From Treponema sp. (lineage in GTDB: Bacteria > Spirochaetota > Spirochaetia > Treponematales > Breznakiellaceae), in the NCBI GenBank assembly GCA_009785545.1, contig WQWD01000002.1:1-57215 (forward strand): DNA of 57,215 nt. The letters run 5' to 3'. Made by a program: the position numbers and the translations under genes. The notes under the pieces are model-generated. The model was given only the letters and a program-made list of their open reading frames with translations. It made no database searches and had not been told where the DNA came from. How positions within the stretch are numbered: position 1 is the first letter of the stretch; each line of letters begins with the position of its first letter. Below, piece after piece: positions 8,389 through 15,819 of this stretch.

Positions 8389-8661
8389 TTATTTTTTGAA
8401 TAAATCCGAATGAGTTCCAGTATAGTAAAAAACAACCTTTTCGTAGGATTTGCGGTAAAGCAGAAGCCAGTCGCCTTCGATGTGGCAATCGGTCAACCCC
8501 GCAAGATCACCTGAAAGATTATGCTCACGGCAACGCTCCGGCAATGATTCTCCGAAAATGAGTTTTGCCATAATGTCATATAGTTTGTCCATGTCCTTAT
8601 GGCGTTTTTCCATAAGCTTCATGTCTTTTTTGAATTGATTAGTAAAGCTCCAGTCGCGCAA
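8389..8661 (-). CDS. YafQ-family (RelE superfamily) mRNA-cleaving toxin
   Basis: 90 residues, normal for the family. His47, His60, Asp64 and His84 align in spacing with the catalytic His50, His63, Asp67 and His87 of E. coli YafQ (HNLSGDL, DCHIEGDW, GTHSDLF). It would cleave mRNA on the ribosome. It lies 3 bp downstream of its antitoxin gene and antisense to the late operon, between terminase and gpW genes. Confidence 0.88.
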   Translation of the reverse strand: MRDWSFTNQFKKDMKLMEKRHKDMDKLYDIMAKLIFGESLPERCREHNLSGDLAGLTDCHIEGDWLLLYRKSYEKVVFYYTGTHSDLFKK

Positions 8662-8664
8662 GTT

Positions 8665-8856
8665 TTAAGCCTCCAATGCTTCCCGACCTTCCTCAAAGGT
8701 GCTGTACCATTGTGTCGTTTTTTTGCCAAAGAAAATAGCATCTCCCTCCGCTATAGCAGCCATAACTGTGTCATTTAAAGGCAGATTTTGGGCACAAACG
8801 GGACAATCCTCATCAATCCCAATATCAAGAATAGCTTCTGGTTTTGTTATAGTCAT
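8665..8856 (-). CDS. Antitoxin partner of the YafQ-like toxin
   Basis: 63 residues, AGGAGCGG before the start. I do not recognise the fold; a CPVC pair at about 19-22 and an acidic C terminus are visible. Antitoxin identity comes from size, order (first in the pair) and the 3-bp gap to the toxin gene. A good promoter precedes it. Confidence 0.72.
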   Translation of the reverse strand: MTITKPEAILDIGIDEDCPVCAQNLPLNDTVMAAIAEGDAIFFGKKTTQWYSTFEEGREALEA

Positions 8857-8873
8857 AAACCGCTCCTATTCCA

Positions 8874-8902
8874 AATATAACCGTTTTTTCGAAGAATGAC
8901 AA
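8874..8902 (-). promoter_or_regulatory. Promoter of the toxin-antitoxin pair
   Basis: On the - strand: TTGTCA (8902-8897), 17 bases, TATATT (8879-8874). It drives the antitoxin gene starting at 8856 independently of the late operon. Confidence 0.65.
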
Positions 8903-8903
8903 T

Positions 8904-8915
8904 AGTTAATAGCTT
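8904..8915 (+). promoter_or_regulatory. Late-unit motif AGTTAATAGCTT, copy 2
   Basis: It lies 30 bases before the gpW-like start at 8946 and just beyond the -35 of the antisense toxin-antitoxin promoter. It restores a common leader element after the cassette. Confidence 0.5.
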
Positions 8916-8945
8916 GTTTTATATCCCCGCAAATAAACTGAGCCT

Positions 8946-9251
8946 ATGGCAATAATCGAGGATGGGCACCCCGTCTTGTCGGACAAAAACGTGGCTTGGG
9001 CTGACCTTATAAAACACAGTGAAATTATTATCTTTGAGCTCGATAAAGCTATCCTCGCACTTACGCGTGAAGGGCTCAAAGAATTTAGACTGACTACAGG
9101 GCAGACAACGCATAACGTCACACCTTTAGACCTTCCCGTTTTAATCCAGCGTCGAAAAGATCTGATAGACCAGATCGCACGCATGGAAGACCTAATCGCA
9201 AAAAAACACGCACCGCCTCCGGCTCTTGTGCAGGTGGTGCCAAAATGTTAA
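8946..9251 (+). CDS. gpW-like head-tail connector protein
   Basis: 101 residues. The segment '[15 protein letters not shown]...[16 protein letters not shown]' resembles the short alpha/beta core of lambda gpW: a helix, a Thr/Val strand pair and a helix rich in Arg/Leu. It sits between terminase and portal exactly as W does in lambda (A-W-B), and overlaps the portal gene by 7 bases. gpW stabilises packaged DNA in the head. The family call is by pattern and synteny. Confidence 0.65.
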   Translation: MAIIEDGHPVLSDKNVAWADLIKHSEIIIFELDKAILALTREGLKEFRLTTGQTTHNVTPLDLPVLIQRRKDLIDQIARMEDLIAKKHAPPPALVQVVPKC

Positions 9252-10981
9252 GACACGGCATACCGAGCGAAAGCCCAAAACAACTCGACGACGTACTCGC
9301 ATATTTTACACGTAACGCTCTTAACGACGTATTCGACGGCGATACATTTACAAATTCTTTCGGCATTACGCGCAACTACTTATGGGAAAATGGTGTGGAT
9401 TATTACACCCTGCGCCATAGGTCGATCCAGCTCTATATAGAAAATCCCTATGTGTCCGGGCTCATTAACCGAATGCTCCGCAACGAGATTTTTACAGGCA
9501 TAGTGCCGGAAGCCACTCCGCTCGCATCGGTTATATGGCCAAATATGGACGTGCGCGAGCGCGAACGCTTGTCAACGAATTACTCTGAAAAAATGACAGA
9601 GGGATTTCGGCTTTATGCAAGCAACCCGGACGTTTTCGATTACCGCCGACAATTAACATTCGGCGAATTTCAAAACCAAGTGCGCCTTGAGTCCATGCTT
9701 TGCGGTGACGGAATTATAGTTGCGCACATAAATCAACAAACAAAGCTTCCTTCGTGGGACTGGATTAACGGTAATTATATAATGACCGACCCCGAATACA
9801 CGCCAGCAAAAGGACATAAAGTTATCAACGGCGTTGAACTGGATTCGCACGGCAGACATACAGCGTATCATATGCGTGAGTTCGACGGCGAAGAGATATC
9901 GTTTAAGCGAATCCCAACCGTCGGGCGTAAATCCGGCAGAACTATTGCATGGATGGTTTACGGATGCGATAAATTATTAAATAACGTGCGCGGCATTCCG
10001 CTGTTGGGAAATATCCTGTATATGCTAAAAGACCTCGACCGATACAAAAACGCCGAGCTTCGTGCCGCCGTAATTAATGCGCTTTTGCCGTTATTTATGA
10101 GTCGCGAAAAAAGCGACACCCCAATACGCAGAGTGACAGCCGGCATGGGCAGATTCGAACACGGAACGCCAGCTGCTGTCGAGGCGGAAAAAGAAGATGC
10201 CGAGGCACAAGCACGATCCGCACAACCTACTCGCCAGCTAGTGGCAGAAATGCACCCAGGGACTATCATAGAAAACCTGGCACCCGGGGAAAAACCAGTT
10301 AGCTTTGACACCCGCCGTCCTAACGTAAATTATGGCGAGTTCGAAAAAATAATCTTACGCGCCATCGCATGGTCAAGAGGTATCCCGCCGGAAACTTTGG
10401 TTATGGAATATTCGTCGAGCTATTCCGCAGGGCGGCAAGCAAACAATGAATTTAACATAAACCTCAAATATTTTGTTTTTAAGCACGCAAAAGACATCGG
10501 GCAAATTATATACGAGGAGTTTCAAATACAATCCGCACTGCTTGGCGAAATCGATCTGCCGGGCTTCCTTGTCTGCGCTTTCGACCCTGCACAATGGAAG
10601 CTCCGCGGTGCATGGCTCAAATGCGAGTGGTCTGGACTCTCGCGACCATCTGTTGATATTCAAAAAGAAGCAAATGCAATGCAAAAACTGCTCAAAATGG
10701 GCGTTATTACACACGACATGGTCGCGCGGCAATTTAGCGGCATGGATTTCCGCGCTGTGCAAAACAAACTTGAGATTGAGCGCACTCTTATGGCGAGTCA
10801 CGGATTTATTGCCGCCACCGAAATCGAAACAAATAACGTAAATGAAGATCAGGCAGAAACGCAAGAGCAGTTAATAGCAGCTATGCAGGACATAGATGAC
10901 TATATAGAAAAAGCAAGCCCCGAATTACAGGAGCTTTGGAATAATTACAAAAATTGCGTTGACGCAATTCAAAATAATTAA
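9245..10981 (+). CDS. Phage portal protein, lambda B family
   Basis: 578 residues, within the usual range for lambda-type portals. Family-like segments include [12 protein letters not shown] ('S...aR' region about residue 395-405), WDWINGNYI and 'PRNIPPE'-type '[13 protein letters not shown]'. It forms the dodecameric ring through which DNA enters and leaves the head. Start ATG 9245 overlaps the gpW-like gene. Confidence 0.9.
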   Translation: MLRHGIPSESPKQLDDVLAYFTRNALNDVFDGDTFTNSFGITRNYLWENGVDYYTLRHRSIQLYIENPYVSGLINRMLRNEIFTGIVPEATPLASVIWPNMDVRERERLSTNYSEKMTEGFRLYASNPDVFDYRRQLTFGEFQNQVRLESMLCGDGIIVAHINQQTKLPSWDWINGNYIMTDPEYTPAKGHKVINGVELDSHGRHTAYHMREFDGEEISFKRIPTVGRKSGRTIAWMVYGCDKLLNNVRGIPLLGNILYMLKDLDRYKNAELRAAVINALLPLFMSREKSDTPIRRVTAGMGRFEHGTPAAVEAEKEDAEAQARSAQPTRQLVAEMHPGTIIENLAPGEKPVSFDTRRPNVNYGEFEKIILRAIAWSRGIPPETLVMEYSSSYSAGRQANNEFNINLKYFVFKHAKDIGQIIYEEFQIQSALLGEIDLPGFLVCAFDPAQWKLRGAWLKCEWSGLSRPSVDIQKEANAMQKLLKMGVITHDMVARQFSGMDFRAVQNKLEIERTLMASHGFIAATEIETNNVNEDQAETQEQLIAAMQDIDDYIEKASPELQELWNNYKNCVDAIQNN

Positions 10982-10995
10982 TAGGAGATGGGAAA

Positions 10996-11349
10996 ATGGC
11001 AGAGCCTTACATTTACCAAATAGTACATCACGCACAAGATTTCACAGGATTTATTGTCGCCATTATAAGTATTGCTGTTACCCTAATGGGAACCATTATA
11101 GGTGGCATGATTTCATTAAGTAAAATGAGCTTTAACCTAGGTGTCTACAAAGGCACGGTTGATCAAAGACTGTCGGCGCAAGAGCGAAACATAAACGGCA
11201 TAGGAGAAAAAATTTCTGGATCGCGCAAAGAATTGCAAGATGCAATGAATGAATTTTCTTCAGAAATTAAAACAGTATTAGTAACTGTAGCACGGGTCGA
11301 GGAGGCTGTAGAAAATATAAAAGAAAGGTTTGATAGGGAGAGAAAATGA
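10996..11349 (+). CDS. Single-span membrane protein with coiled coil, lysis cassette
   Basis: 117 residues. One hydrophobic segment (about 17-42, FIVAIISIAVTLMGTII) is followed by a charged helical region (55-117) with heptad-like spacing. The layout resembles XhlA/holin-accessory proteins, but sequence does not prove it. GGAGATGGG precedes the start. It overlaps the next gene by 4 bases and opens a run of membrane and cell-wall genes ending in an amidase and a spanin-like pair. Confidence 0.6.
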   Translation: MAEPYIYQIVHHAQDFTGFIVAIISIAVTLMGTIIGGMISLSKMSFNLGVYKGTVDQRLSAQERNINGIGEKISGSRKELQDAMNEFSSEIKTVLVTVARVEEAVENIKERFDRERK

Positions 11350-11660
11350 AAAGAGTTGTTACAAAAGAAGAGTGGAAAGAATTAAGTATTGATCAAAGAA
11401 CAGAACTAGTTGACGGCGGATATGTTTTCTCTGTTCCTGTTTTTTTTACAAGGGCTGCCAAGAGGATACAAAAAATTTGCATAACAAGGGAATTTATAGT
11501 TTTTATAATTTTTACTTCTATGCTTTTCCGAAACGGAAGTGTTGATCTGCTTTTATACACAATTGTTTCCGGTATGTTTATTTTTGTCGAGGCATTAAAA
11601 ATAATGCTGTCCAAAAATACAACCGTAAACCTGGACGGCAGCGCAAGGATAGGCAGATGA
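11346..11660 (+). CDS. Two-span membrane protein, holin candidate
   Basis: 104 residues. Two hydrophobic segments around 44-60 (FIVFIIFTSMLF) and 65-85 (LLLYTIVSGMFIFVEAL) are separated by a short turn, with basic residues on both sides. Size and topology fit a class II holin releasing the downstream amidase, which lacks a signal peptide. It overlaps both neighbours by 4 bases. Holin identity is inference. Confidence 0.55.
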   Translation: MKRVVTKEEWKELSIDQRTELVDGGYVFSVPVFFTRAAKRIQKICITREFIVFIIFTSMLFRNGSVDLLLYTIVSGMFIFVEALKIMLSKNTTVNLDGSARIGR

Positions 11661-12109
11661 AATTATTACGTGCATGGACATGGGAAATACTGCAGACTCT
11701 CGCAGCAATGATTGCACTATTATTAATCGGCAAGGGAATAGAACAGCGAGCTTGGTATAAAGGGCACAGAATTATAATTTTTAATCGTAATTACAACTGG
11801 TTTACAAAAATATTTGCAAGCTGCGCCTTGGGCTATTTTATATTTTTACCCACAGGTACAAGCATCATAACGTTGGTGCACGAATACGGGCATTGCAAGC
11901 AAAGCGCAAGGCTCGGCCCATTATATTTATTTTTTATTGGCATTCCGTCAATAACACGCCATTTAATAGCACGCCATTGGCGAAAAACAGAAAAAAAGAA
12001 TAACGACGAAATTGTTGTCTGGTATTATTCGGCGTTCCCGGAAAAACAGGCGGATATATTAGGCGGCGTTATTTGGGAAAACGGAAAGAGGGTATTAGAA
12101 ATTGATTAG
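11657..12109 (+). CDS. Membrane zinc metalloprotease-like protein (HEXXH)
   Basis: 150 residues. Hydrophobic spans lie near 10-27 and 53-75, followed by LVHEYGHCKQS, an HEXXH zincin motif at about 77-81, and 'FPEKQADILGGV' near the C terminus, where the Glu could be a third zinc ligand. From memory, small bacterial membrane proteins with HEYGH and a 'WADRLGGV'-like tail form an uncharacterised family. Its place in the lysis cassette suggests envelope proteolysis or processing of a lysis protein; no role is established. Confidence 0.65.
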   Translation: MKLLRAWTWEILQTLAAMIALLLIGKGIEQRAWYKGHRIIIFNRNYNWFTKIFASCALGYFIFLPTGTSIITLVHEYGHCKQSARLGPLYLFFIGIPSITRHLIARHWRKTEKKNNDEIVVWYYSAFPEKQADILGGVIWENGKRVLEID

Positions 12110-12188
12110 GCAAAATTTGTGCGGTTTAATAAATTATTTAATCAGAGCATTTAACAAAATGCTAAAAAATAACCAAGGAGAGACAACC

Positions 12189-12743
12189 ATGAGTAAAAAA
12201 ATCGCTTTATCAAGCGGGCACGGATTAATCATTCGCGGCGCTAGAGGCATCATGGACGAAGTTGACGAGGCTAGGAGAATTACCGACAGAGTTGCTGAAA
12301 TTTTAATAAAAAAAGGCGCAACAGCCGCCGTATTTCACGATAACGAAAGTGGAAACGTAAACTCAAACCTTAATGCGATTGTCAACTGGCATCGCCAGCA
12401 GGATGCAGAAGCTGATGTATCGGTACACTTTAACGCTTTCGGAAATCCAGATGCGCACGGCACAGAAGTTCTCTGTCACACCGATGGCGTTAATACAGCT
12501 CTAGCAAACCGCATCGCAGCTGCAATGGCAACCTCCGGGGAATTCAGGCTGCGCCCGGCGCAAGGCGGAGCGACTATGCAGGGCGTTGCATTACGCAACA
12601 ATCTTTTTGTTATAAACCAACTCCGAAGTAGACCGTGCGTTTTATTAGAAGTTTGCTTTGTAACATCGCCTGCGGATGTAAGCCGATATCAAAAAAACTT
12701 TGATGCTATCTGCGAAGCAATCGCAGACGCATTACTGGCATAG
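12189..12743 (+). CDS. N-acetylmuramoyl-L-alanine amidase (Amidase_3), endolysin
   Basis: 184 residues from ATG 12189 (AAGGAG 9 bases upstream); a TTG at 12102 overlapping the previous stop is possible but adds 29 unrelated residues. Zinc and catalytic residues are in place: His11 (SSGHG), Glu24 or Glu27 (MDEVDEA), His80 (SVHFNAF) and Glu154 (LLEVCFV). It cleaves the stem peptide from MurNAc. With no signal peptide it needs a holin to reach the wall. Confidence 0.9.
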   Translation: MSKKIALSSGHGLIIRGARGIMDEVDEARRITDRVAEILIKKGATAAVFHDNESGNVNSNLNAIVNWHRQQDAEADVSVHFNAFGNPDAHGTEVLCHTDGVNTALANRIAAAMATSGEFRLRPAQGGATMQGVALRNNLFVINQLRSRPCVLLEVCFVTSPADVSRYQKNFDAICEAIADALLA

Positions 12744-12751
12744 GGGGAGCG

Positions 12752-13201
12752 ATGAATGAAAAAACAAAGTTTATTATTTATTTTTTTGCTACCGTTACCC
12801 TTATTTTTATTATCGGCATCTTCTCTGGATGTCGAGGAGCTCCGTCTCCGCGAATCGAATATCTGGTCGAGGCTAGAATCGTCAATGCTGTCAACGCAGA
12901 GCGAGCTAGATGGCTTGAGGAACACAATCGCAATCTTGCAATACGAATCGCAGAGGGACTTAGCGAAGCAGACGCAAGAGTTAGCGCTGCGGACGGAGAG
13001 CTACAACAGGTTATCGCTGCTGCTAGAGAATACAGAGCTCTCTTTTTATCAGTCATTGACTACCTTTTATCGTACCGAAGCTGCGAACCGTCTATTGAAA
13101 CGGATATTGAAAATAATTGCGGCGGCAGCGACTGTGCTAGTGATATTCAAAATTTTACGGACGGTGAGCTACGTGCAATTGACAGTCAAGACAGGCAATA
13201 A
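12752..13201 (+). CDS. Lipoprotein-signal protein, Rz1-like spanin candidate (frame 1)
   Basis: 149 residues. Residues 1-27 are a lipoprotein signal: Lys near the start, a long hydrophobic core and lipobox FSGC with Cys27. Residues 30-110 are predicted helix rich in Ala/Glu/Arg; the C terminus is Cys/Asp rich. It follows the amidase gene by 8 bases with GGGGGAG at 12743-12749. The whole gene is also read in the +1 frame by the protein at 12756-13238. In lambda, Rz1 is an outer-membrane lipoprotein nested in another frame of Rz, so this could be the outer subunit of a spanin. Confidence 0.6.
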   Translation: MNEKTKFIIYFFATVTLIFIIGIFSGCRGAPSPRIEYLVEARIVNAVNAERARWLEEHNRNLAIRIAEGLSEADARVSAADGELQQVIAAAREYRALFLSVIDYLLSYRSCEPSIETDIENNCGGSDCASDIQNFTDGELRAIDSQDRQ

Positions 13202-13238
13202 AATCAGCGCTAAGCGAATCTTATGTATATGGTTTTAG
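12756..13238 (+). CDS. Signal peptide-coiled coil-TM protein, Rz-like spanin candidate (frame 2)
   Basis: 160 residues, starting 4 bases after the lipoprotein start and sharing its ribosome site at better spacing (6-7 bases). Residues 1-23 are a signal-like hydrophobic segment. Residues 25-110 show heptad Leu/Ile spacing typical of a coiled coil, and 116-134 form a transmembrane segment followed by a basic tail. This fits an inner-membrane protein with a periplasmic coiled coil, the geometry of an i-spanin anchored at its C terminus. Of the two frames, this one looks the more surely coding. Confidence 0.72.
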   Translation: MKKQSLLFIFLLPLPLFLLSASSLDVEELRLRESNIWSRLESSMLSTQSELDGLRNTIAILQYESQRDLAKQTQELALRTESYNRLSLLLENTELSFYQSLTTFYRTEAANRLLKRILKIIAAAATVLVIFKILRTVSYVQLTVKTGNKISAKRILCIWF

Positions 13239-13276
13239 GAGGTCTTTGTGAGAGATACAGCTCTTTGTCGTTCATA
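13236..13276 (+). other. Orphan ribosome site and GTG start at the hicAB junction
   Basis: TAGGAGGTC overlaps the stop of the spanin-like gene and is followed at the right distance by GTG (13248). The frame soon enters antisense hicB sequence and ends after about 43 codons. It looks like the start of a late gene whose body was lost when the hicBA cassette arrived. Confidence 0.4.
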
Positions 13277-13282
13277 TTTTTT

Positions 13283-13684
13283 TCATAACGCTATGCTCAA
13301 TTCCTGCCCGTATACACGCGCTATTTTTTCCAACGTCTTTACAGTTGGGTTTGCTTTCCGAGGGTTTTCGAGGCGCTGATACGCTTGGTAAGACAGGCCG
13401 AGTTTCTGGGCTATGTCCGTTTGGCTTTGCCCACCCCGTAGTTCACGGAGCCTCAAAGAAATGGTTATGTGGCTTGCGACAGATATTGGATAACCTTTTT
13501 TGTATGCTGGCGGACGGATCGACATCCCTTTGGAAATCTCGACTTCAAGGATTGCTTCTAGCGCTTCTTTTGCCATTTCAAGGGCGTGATCGTGAGAGAC
13601 CCCATAAGTTAGAACATTCGGCATGTCGGGGAAATCCACTAAAAATATATCCCCGTTTTTCTTTATATTGCAATTATAAACCAT
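13283..13684 (-). CDS. hicB: HicB-type antitoxin with C-terminal XRE HTH
   Basis: 133 residues. The N-terminal half has the HicB partial RNase H-like fold (beta strands up to 'DFPDMPNVLTYGVSHDHALEMAKEAL', split here: DFPDMPN, YGVSHDHALEMA). The C-terminal half (about 80-133) is an XRE helix-turn-helix (SQTDIAQKLGLSYQAYQ). It neutralises HicA and represses the operon. It lies 11 bp downstream of hicA. Confidence 0.9.
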   Translation of the reverse strand: MVYNCNIKKNGDIFLVDFPDMPNVLTYGVSHDHALEMAKEALEAILEVEISKGMSIRPPAYKKGYPISVASHITISLRLRELRGGQSQTDIAQKLGLSYQAYQRLENPRKANPTVKTLEKIARVYGQELSIAL

Positions 13685-13695
13685 CTGGAAACCTC

Positions 13696-13878
13696 CTAGC
13701 CCTTAATTCCGGCTTGTTTGAGTATGCGTTTTCCCAAGATACCCAAGTCTTGATTGCCGTGAAATGGAACAGTTACAGGACGGCATTCAGACTTGTCAAA
13801 AACATGGTGAGAGCCACTGACCCTCACAAGTTCCCAACCATTATCTTTAAGGATTTTCATAATCTCTTTTGCCGTCAT
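13696..13878 (-). CDS. hicA: HicA-type mRNA interferase toxin
   Basis: 60 residues from ATG 13878, matching the usual HicA start MTAKEI. Upstream in-frame ATGs at 13884 and 13893 fall beside and inside the predicted -10 box and are unlikely. The catalytic His lies in GSHHVF (about residue 24) on the dsRBD-like fold, with VPFHGNQDL following. It cleaves mRNA; HicB is encoded downstream. Confidence 0.9.
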   Translation of the reverse strand: MTAKEIMKILKDNGWELVRVSGSHHVFDKSECRPVTVPFHGNQDLGILGKRILKQAGIKG

Positions 13879-13884
13879 AATCAT

Positions 13885-13913
13885 AACATACAATATTTAT
13901 ATTGTAATGTCAA
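13885..13913 (-). promoter_or_regulatory. hicAB promoter with palindromic operator
   Basis: On the - strand: TTGACA (13913-13908), 17 bases, TATGTT (13890-13885). Between the boxes lies ACAATAT-AA-ATATTGT (13890-13905, read on the - strand), a perfect 7-bp-arm palindrome, the natural HicB operator. Start of transcription falls at about 13878, on the hicA start codon, implying a leaderless or nearly leaderless mRNA. Confidence 0.72.
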
Positions 13914-13949
13914 GAGGTTATTATCAAGTTTTTACAGGAAAGTTAGCGG

Positions 13950-14192
13950 TTACTTCTTGGGCTTCTTATCTGGTTCTGGCTCAGAGGCCTTGCGGGGATG
14001 GTCTGGTTTTGGAACAGCCCTTAAAATATCCAATACTTCAGGCGCATATATCGCCTCTTTGGTCAGAGGCTTAATGCCTAGCCTTGTAAATCTCTGGCGA
14101 AGGGTATTAACTGGAACGTCAAGTTTTTCTGATATTTCTGAAAGCGTCAATCCTGTCATCTCCTTCTGCCCGATCTGCACCAAGACGGGCAT
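13950..14192 (-). CDS. Small HTH protein with charged tail
   Basis: About 80 residues. It contains LTLSEISEKLDVPVNTLRQRF, a helix-turn-helix of the sigma-70 region 4/MerR-like kind (about 14-34), and a C terminus rich in Lys/Pro/Glu. The start is uncertain: ATG 14192 lacks a ribosome site, and a later ATG (about 14159) has AAGGAG directly against it. It belongs to the antisense accessory cassette with hicAB; it may regulate it. Confidence 0.6.
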   Translation of the reverse strand: MPVLVQIGQKEMTGLTLSEISEKLDVPVNTLRQRFTRLGIKPLTKEAIYAPEVLDILRAVPKPDHPRKASEPEPDKKPKK

Positions 14193-14260
14193 ATTACTGG
14201 CAAACAGTACGAGGAGTTGATGTTTAACGACCAAGGCGAAAAAAATGAAAAAATTATGAA

Positions 14261-14272
14261 AGTTAATAGCTT
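14261..14272 (+). promoter_or_regulatory. Late-unit motif AGTTAATAGCTT, copy 3
   Basis: It precedes the head protease. The distance to an in-frame ATG at 14302 is 29 bases, matching the 30-31 bases seen at the other two copies; the distance to ATG 14287 is 14. Confidence 0.5.
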
Positions 14273-14286
14273 TAAAAACACCAAGG

Positions 14287-15435
14287 ATGAACAATGACCT
14301 TATGAAGACCGTTTTAATCGACGACAAGATAGGTTATAACTGGTGGGACGGATCTGGTGTAACCGCCAAAAAACTCAAACAACAACTCGACGGCATACTT
14401 GACGGAGAGGAAATAAACATCGTAATAAACTCCCCGGGCGGATCGGTTTATGAGGGTGCGGTGATTTTTAACCTTATTAGAGATTACGCAAAATCGCATC
14501 CTGTGTCCGTTAGAATAAACTGTCTCGCCATGAGTATGGCTTCTTACATTGCGCTCGCCGCACGCACTGTAAACAAAGACTCTAAAATCACAGTGTGCGA
14601 CAATTCTATTTTTATGATTCACAATCCGTGGATGTATACATGGGGCGATTACCGCGAATTAAAAAAAGACTCCGACTACCTCGAAAAACTAGCAGCAATG
14701 TACGGCTCTGTTCATTGTATTACTTCCGGCAAATCAGAAAAAGACATTCGCAAGGCAATGGACGAAGAGACTTTTTACGTCGGCAAAGAAATAATCGACG
14801 CTGGTTTTGCCAACGAATACGAAGCCTTTAGCAACGATGACGACGGTATAGCAGCCAGCGCAGGCGAAATAACACCTAACACCCTCGACAGGGACACCCT
14901 TGTCCGTAACGCAAAAACAGCGGCTAACGAAGCGATGGAAGCCGCACGCGCTGCTGGACAAAAAGACGGCAAAGCATACAGAGGCGACCTTGAAAAAGCG
15001 GTTGCATTTTACCAAGTGACCACACCGCCCGCAGCGGCAGGCGGAGAAATAATAACATCTGGTGGAGGAGGCAATATGAAACCAGAAGAATTGCTTGCAA
15101 AGAATAAGGATTGCTATGACGCTGTCTTTGCTCTTGGCGAAAAAGCCGCGCTGGAAAAAGAGCGGGCAAGAGTACAAGCCCATATTATGCTTGGCAAGGA
15201 GGCGGGAGCGTTAGATACCGCCGTTAAATACATCGAAGGCGGCGAGTCTAGCATGGACGAAAAAATCCGAGCCGAATACCTCGCACTTTCGATGAAAAAA
15301 AGCCGACTGGAAGCGCGAAACGACGACGATGTTGGCGACACTAACCTCGGCGGTGACGGAAAAGCTGATGGCAAAGCGTTGGCAGATGCTTTCCGTGCTG
15401 GCGTTCGTGGCAAGATGATCGGAGGCACGGAATGA
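14287..15435 (+). CDS. ClpP-like head maturation protease with scaffold region
   Basis: 382 residues. The S14 ClpP-type domain (about 1-190) has INSPGGSVYEG, a nucleophile Ser in MASYIA (S86) and His in MIHNP (H112). From about 200 the chain is helical and charged, fitting an internal scaffold as in lambda C/Nu3; an in-frame ATG after GGAGGAGG near 15077 could start a separate scaffold protein, as Nu3 does. The start may be 14302. It overlaps the decoration gene by 4 bases. Confidence 0.9.
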   Translation: MNNDLMKTVLIDDKIGYNWWDGSGVTAKKLKQQLDGILDGEEINIVINSPGGSVYEGAVIFNLIRDYAKSHPVSVRINCLAMSMASYIALAARTVNKDSKITVCDNSIFMIHNPWMYTWGDYRELKKDSDYLEKLAAMYGSVHCITSGKSEKDIRKAMDEETFYVGKEIIDAGFANEYEAFSNDDDGIAASAGEITPNTLDRDTLVRNAKTAANEAMEAARAAGQKDGKAYRGDLEKAVAFYQVTTPPAAAGGEIITSGGGGNMKPEELLAKNKDCYDAVFALGEKAALEKERARVQAHIMLGKEAGALDTAVKYIEGGESSMDEKIRAEYLALSMKKSRLEARNDDDVGDTNLGGDGKADGKALADAFRAGVRGKMIGGTE

Positions 15436-15815
15436 GCGAAGTAACTTTTAGCGTTATCGAAAGCAAAGCCTTGCAGTTAGGTAATAATGTTTTTGAACAG
15501 GGTACAATCGCAGTTGCGGCTGCGACGGAAGTTAAAGCCGGAACTCTTTTAAAAAGAGACGGCAATAAAAAATTCGCTGTAGCAACAGCGAGCGACACAT
15601 CACTTGCCGTCGTTCCATTCGATATGAAAAACACAAGTACAGCAACCGTCAATTTGGGCTTCCGCGCTCTTATTGGCGGTTTAGTGCGTAAGGATATGCT
15701 TAACCTCAACGGTGCGGCATTAACCAGCGCTCAAGCAGACGGCTTGCGTGACTATGGCATTATCGCCGTGGACACTACCGACCTGTCGAGAGTACACCCC
15801 ACACAAGGAGACTAA
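15432..15815 (+). CDS. Head decoration protein (lambda D family)
   Basis: 127 residues. The pattern of small beta strands with 'AGTLLKRDGNKKF' and a C-terminal 'GIIAVDTTDLS' fits the lambda D/HDPD family, which trims the capsid trimers and stabilises the expanded head. Between protease and major capsid genes, exactly the lambda order. Confidence 0.82.
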   Translation: MSEVTFSVIESKALQLGNNVFEQGTIAVAAATEVKAGTLLKRDGNKKFAVATASDTSLAVVPFDMKNTSTATVNLGFRALIGGLVRKDMLNLNGAALTSAQADGLRDYGIIAVDTTDLSRVHPTQGD

Positions 15816-15819
15816 AAAT

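Noticed and set aside
13345-14220. 291-codon + frame antisense to hicAB
   Set aside because: HicA and HicB are clear on the other strand, with promoter and operator; the + frame has no start signal.
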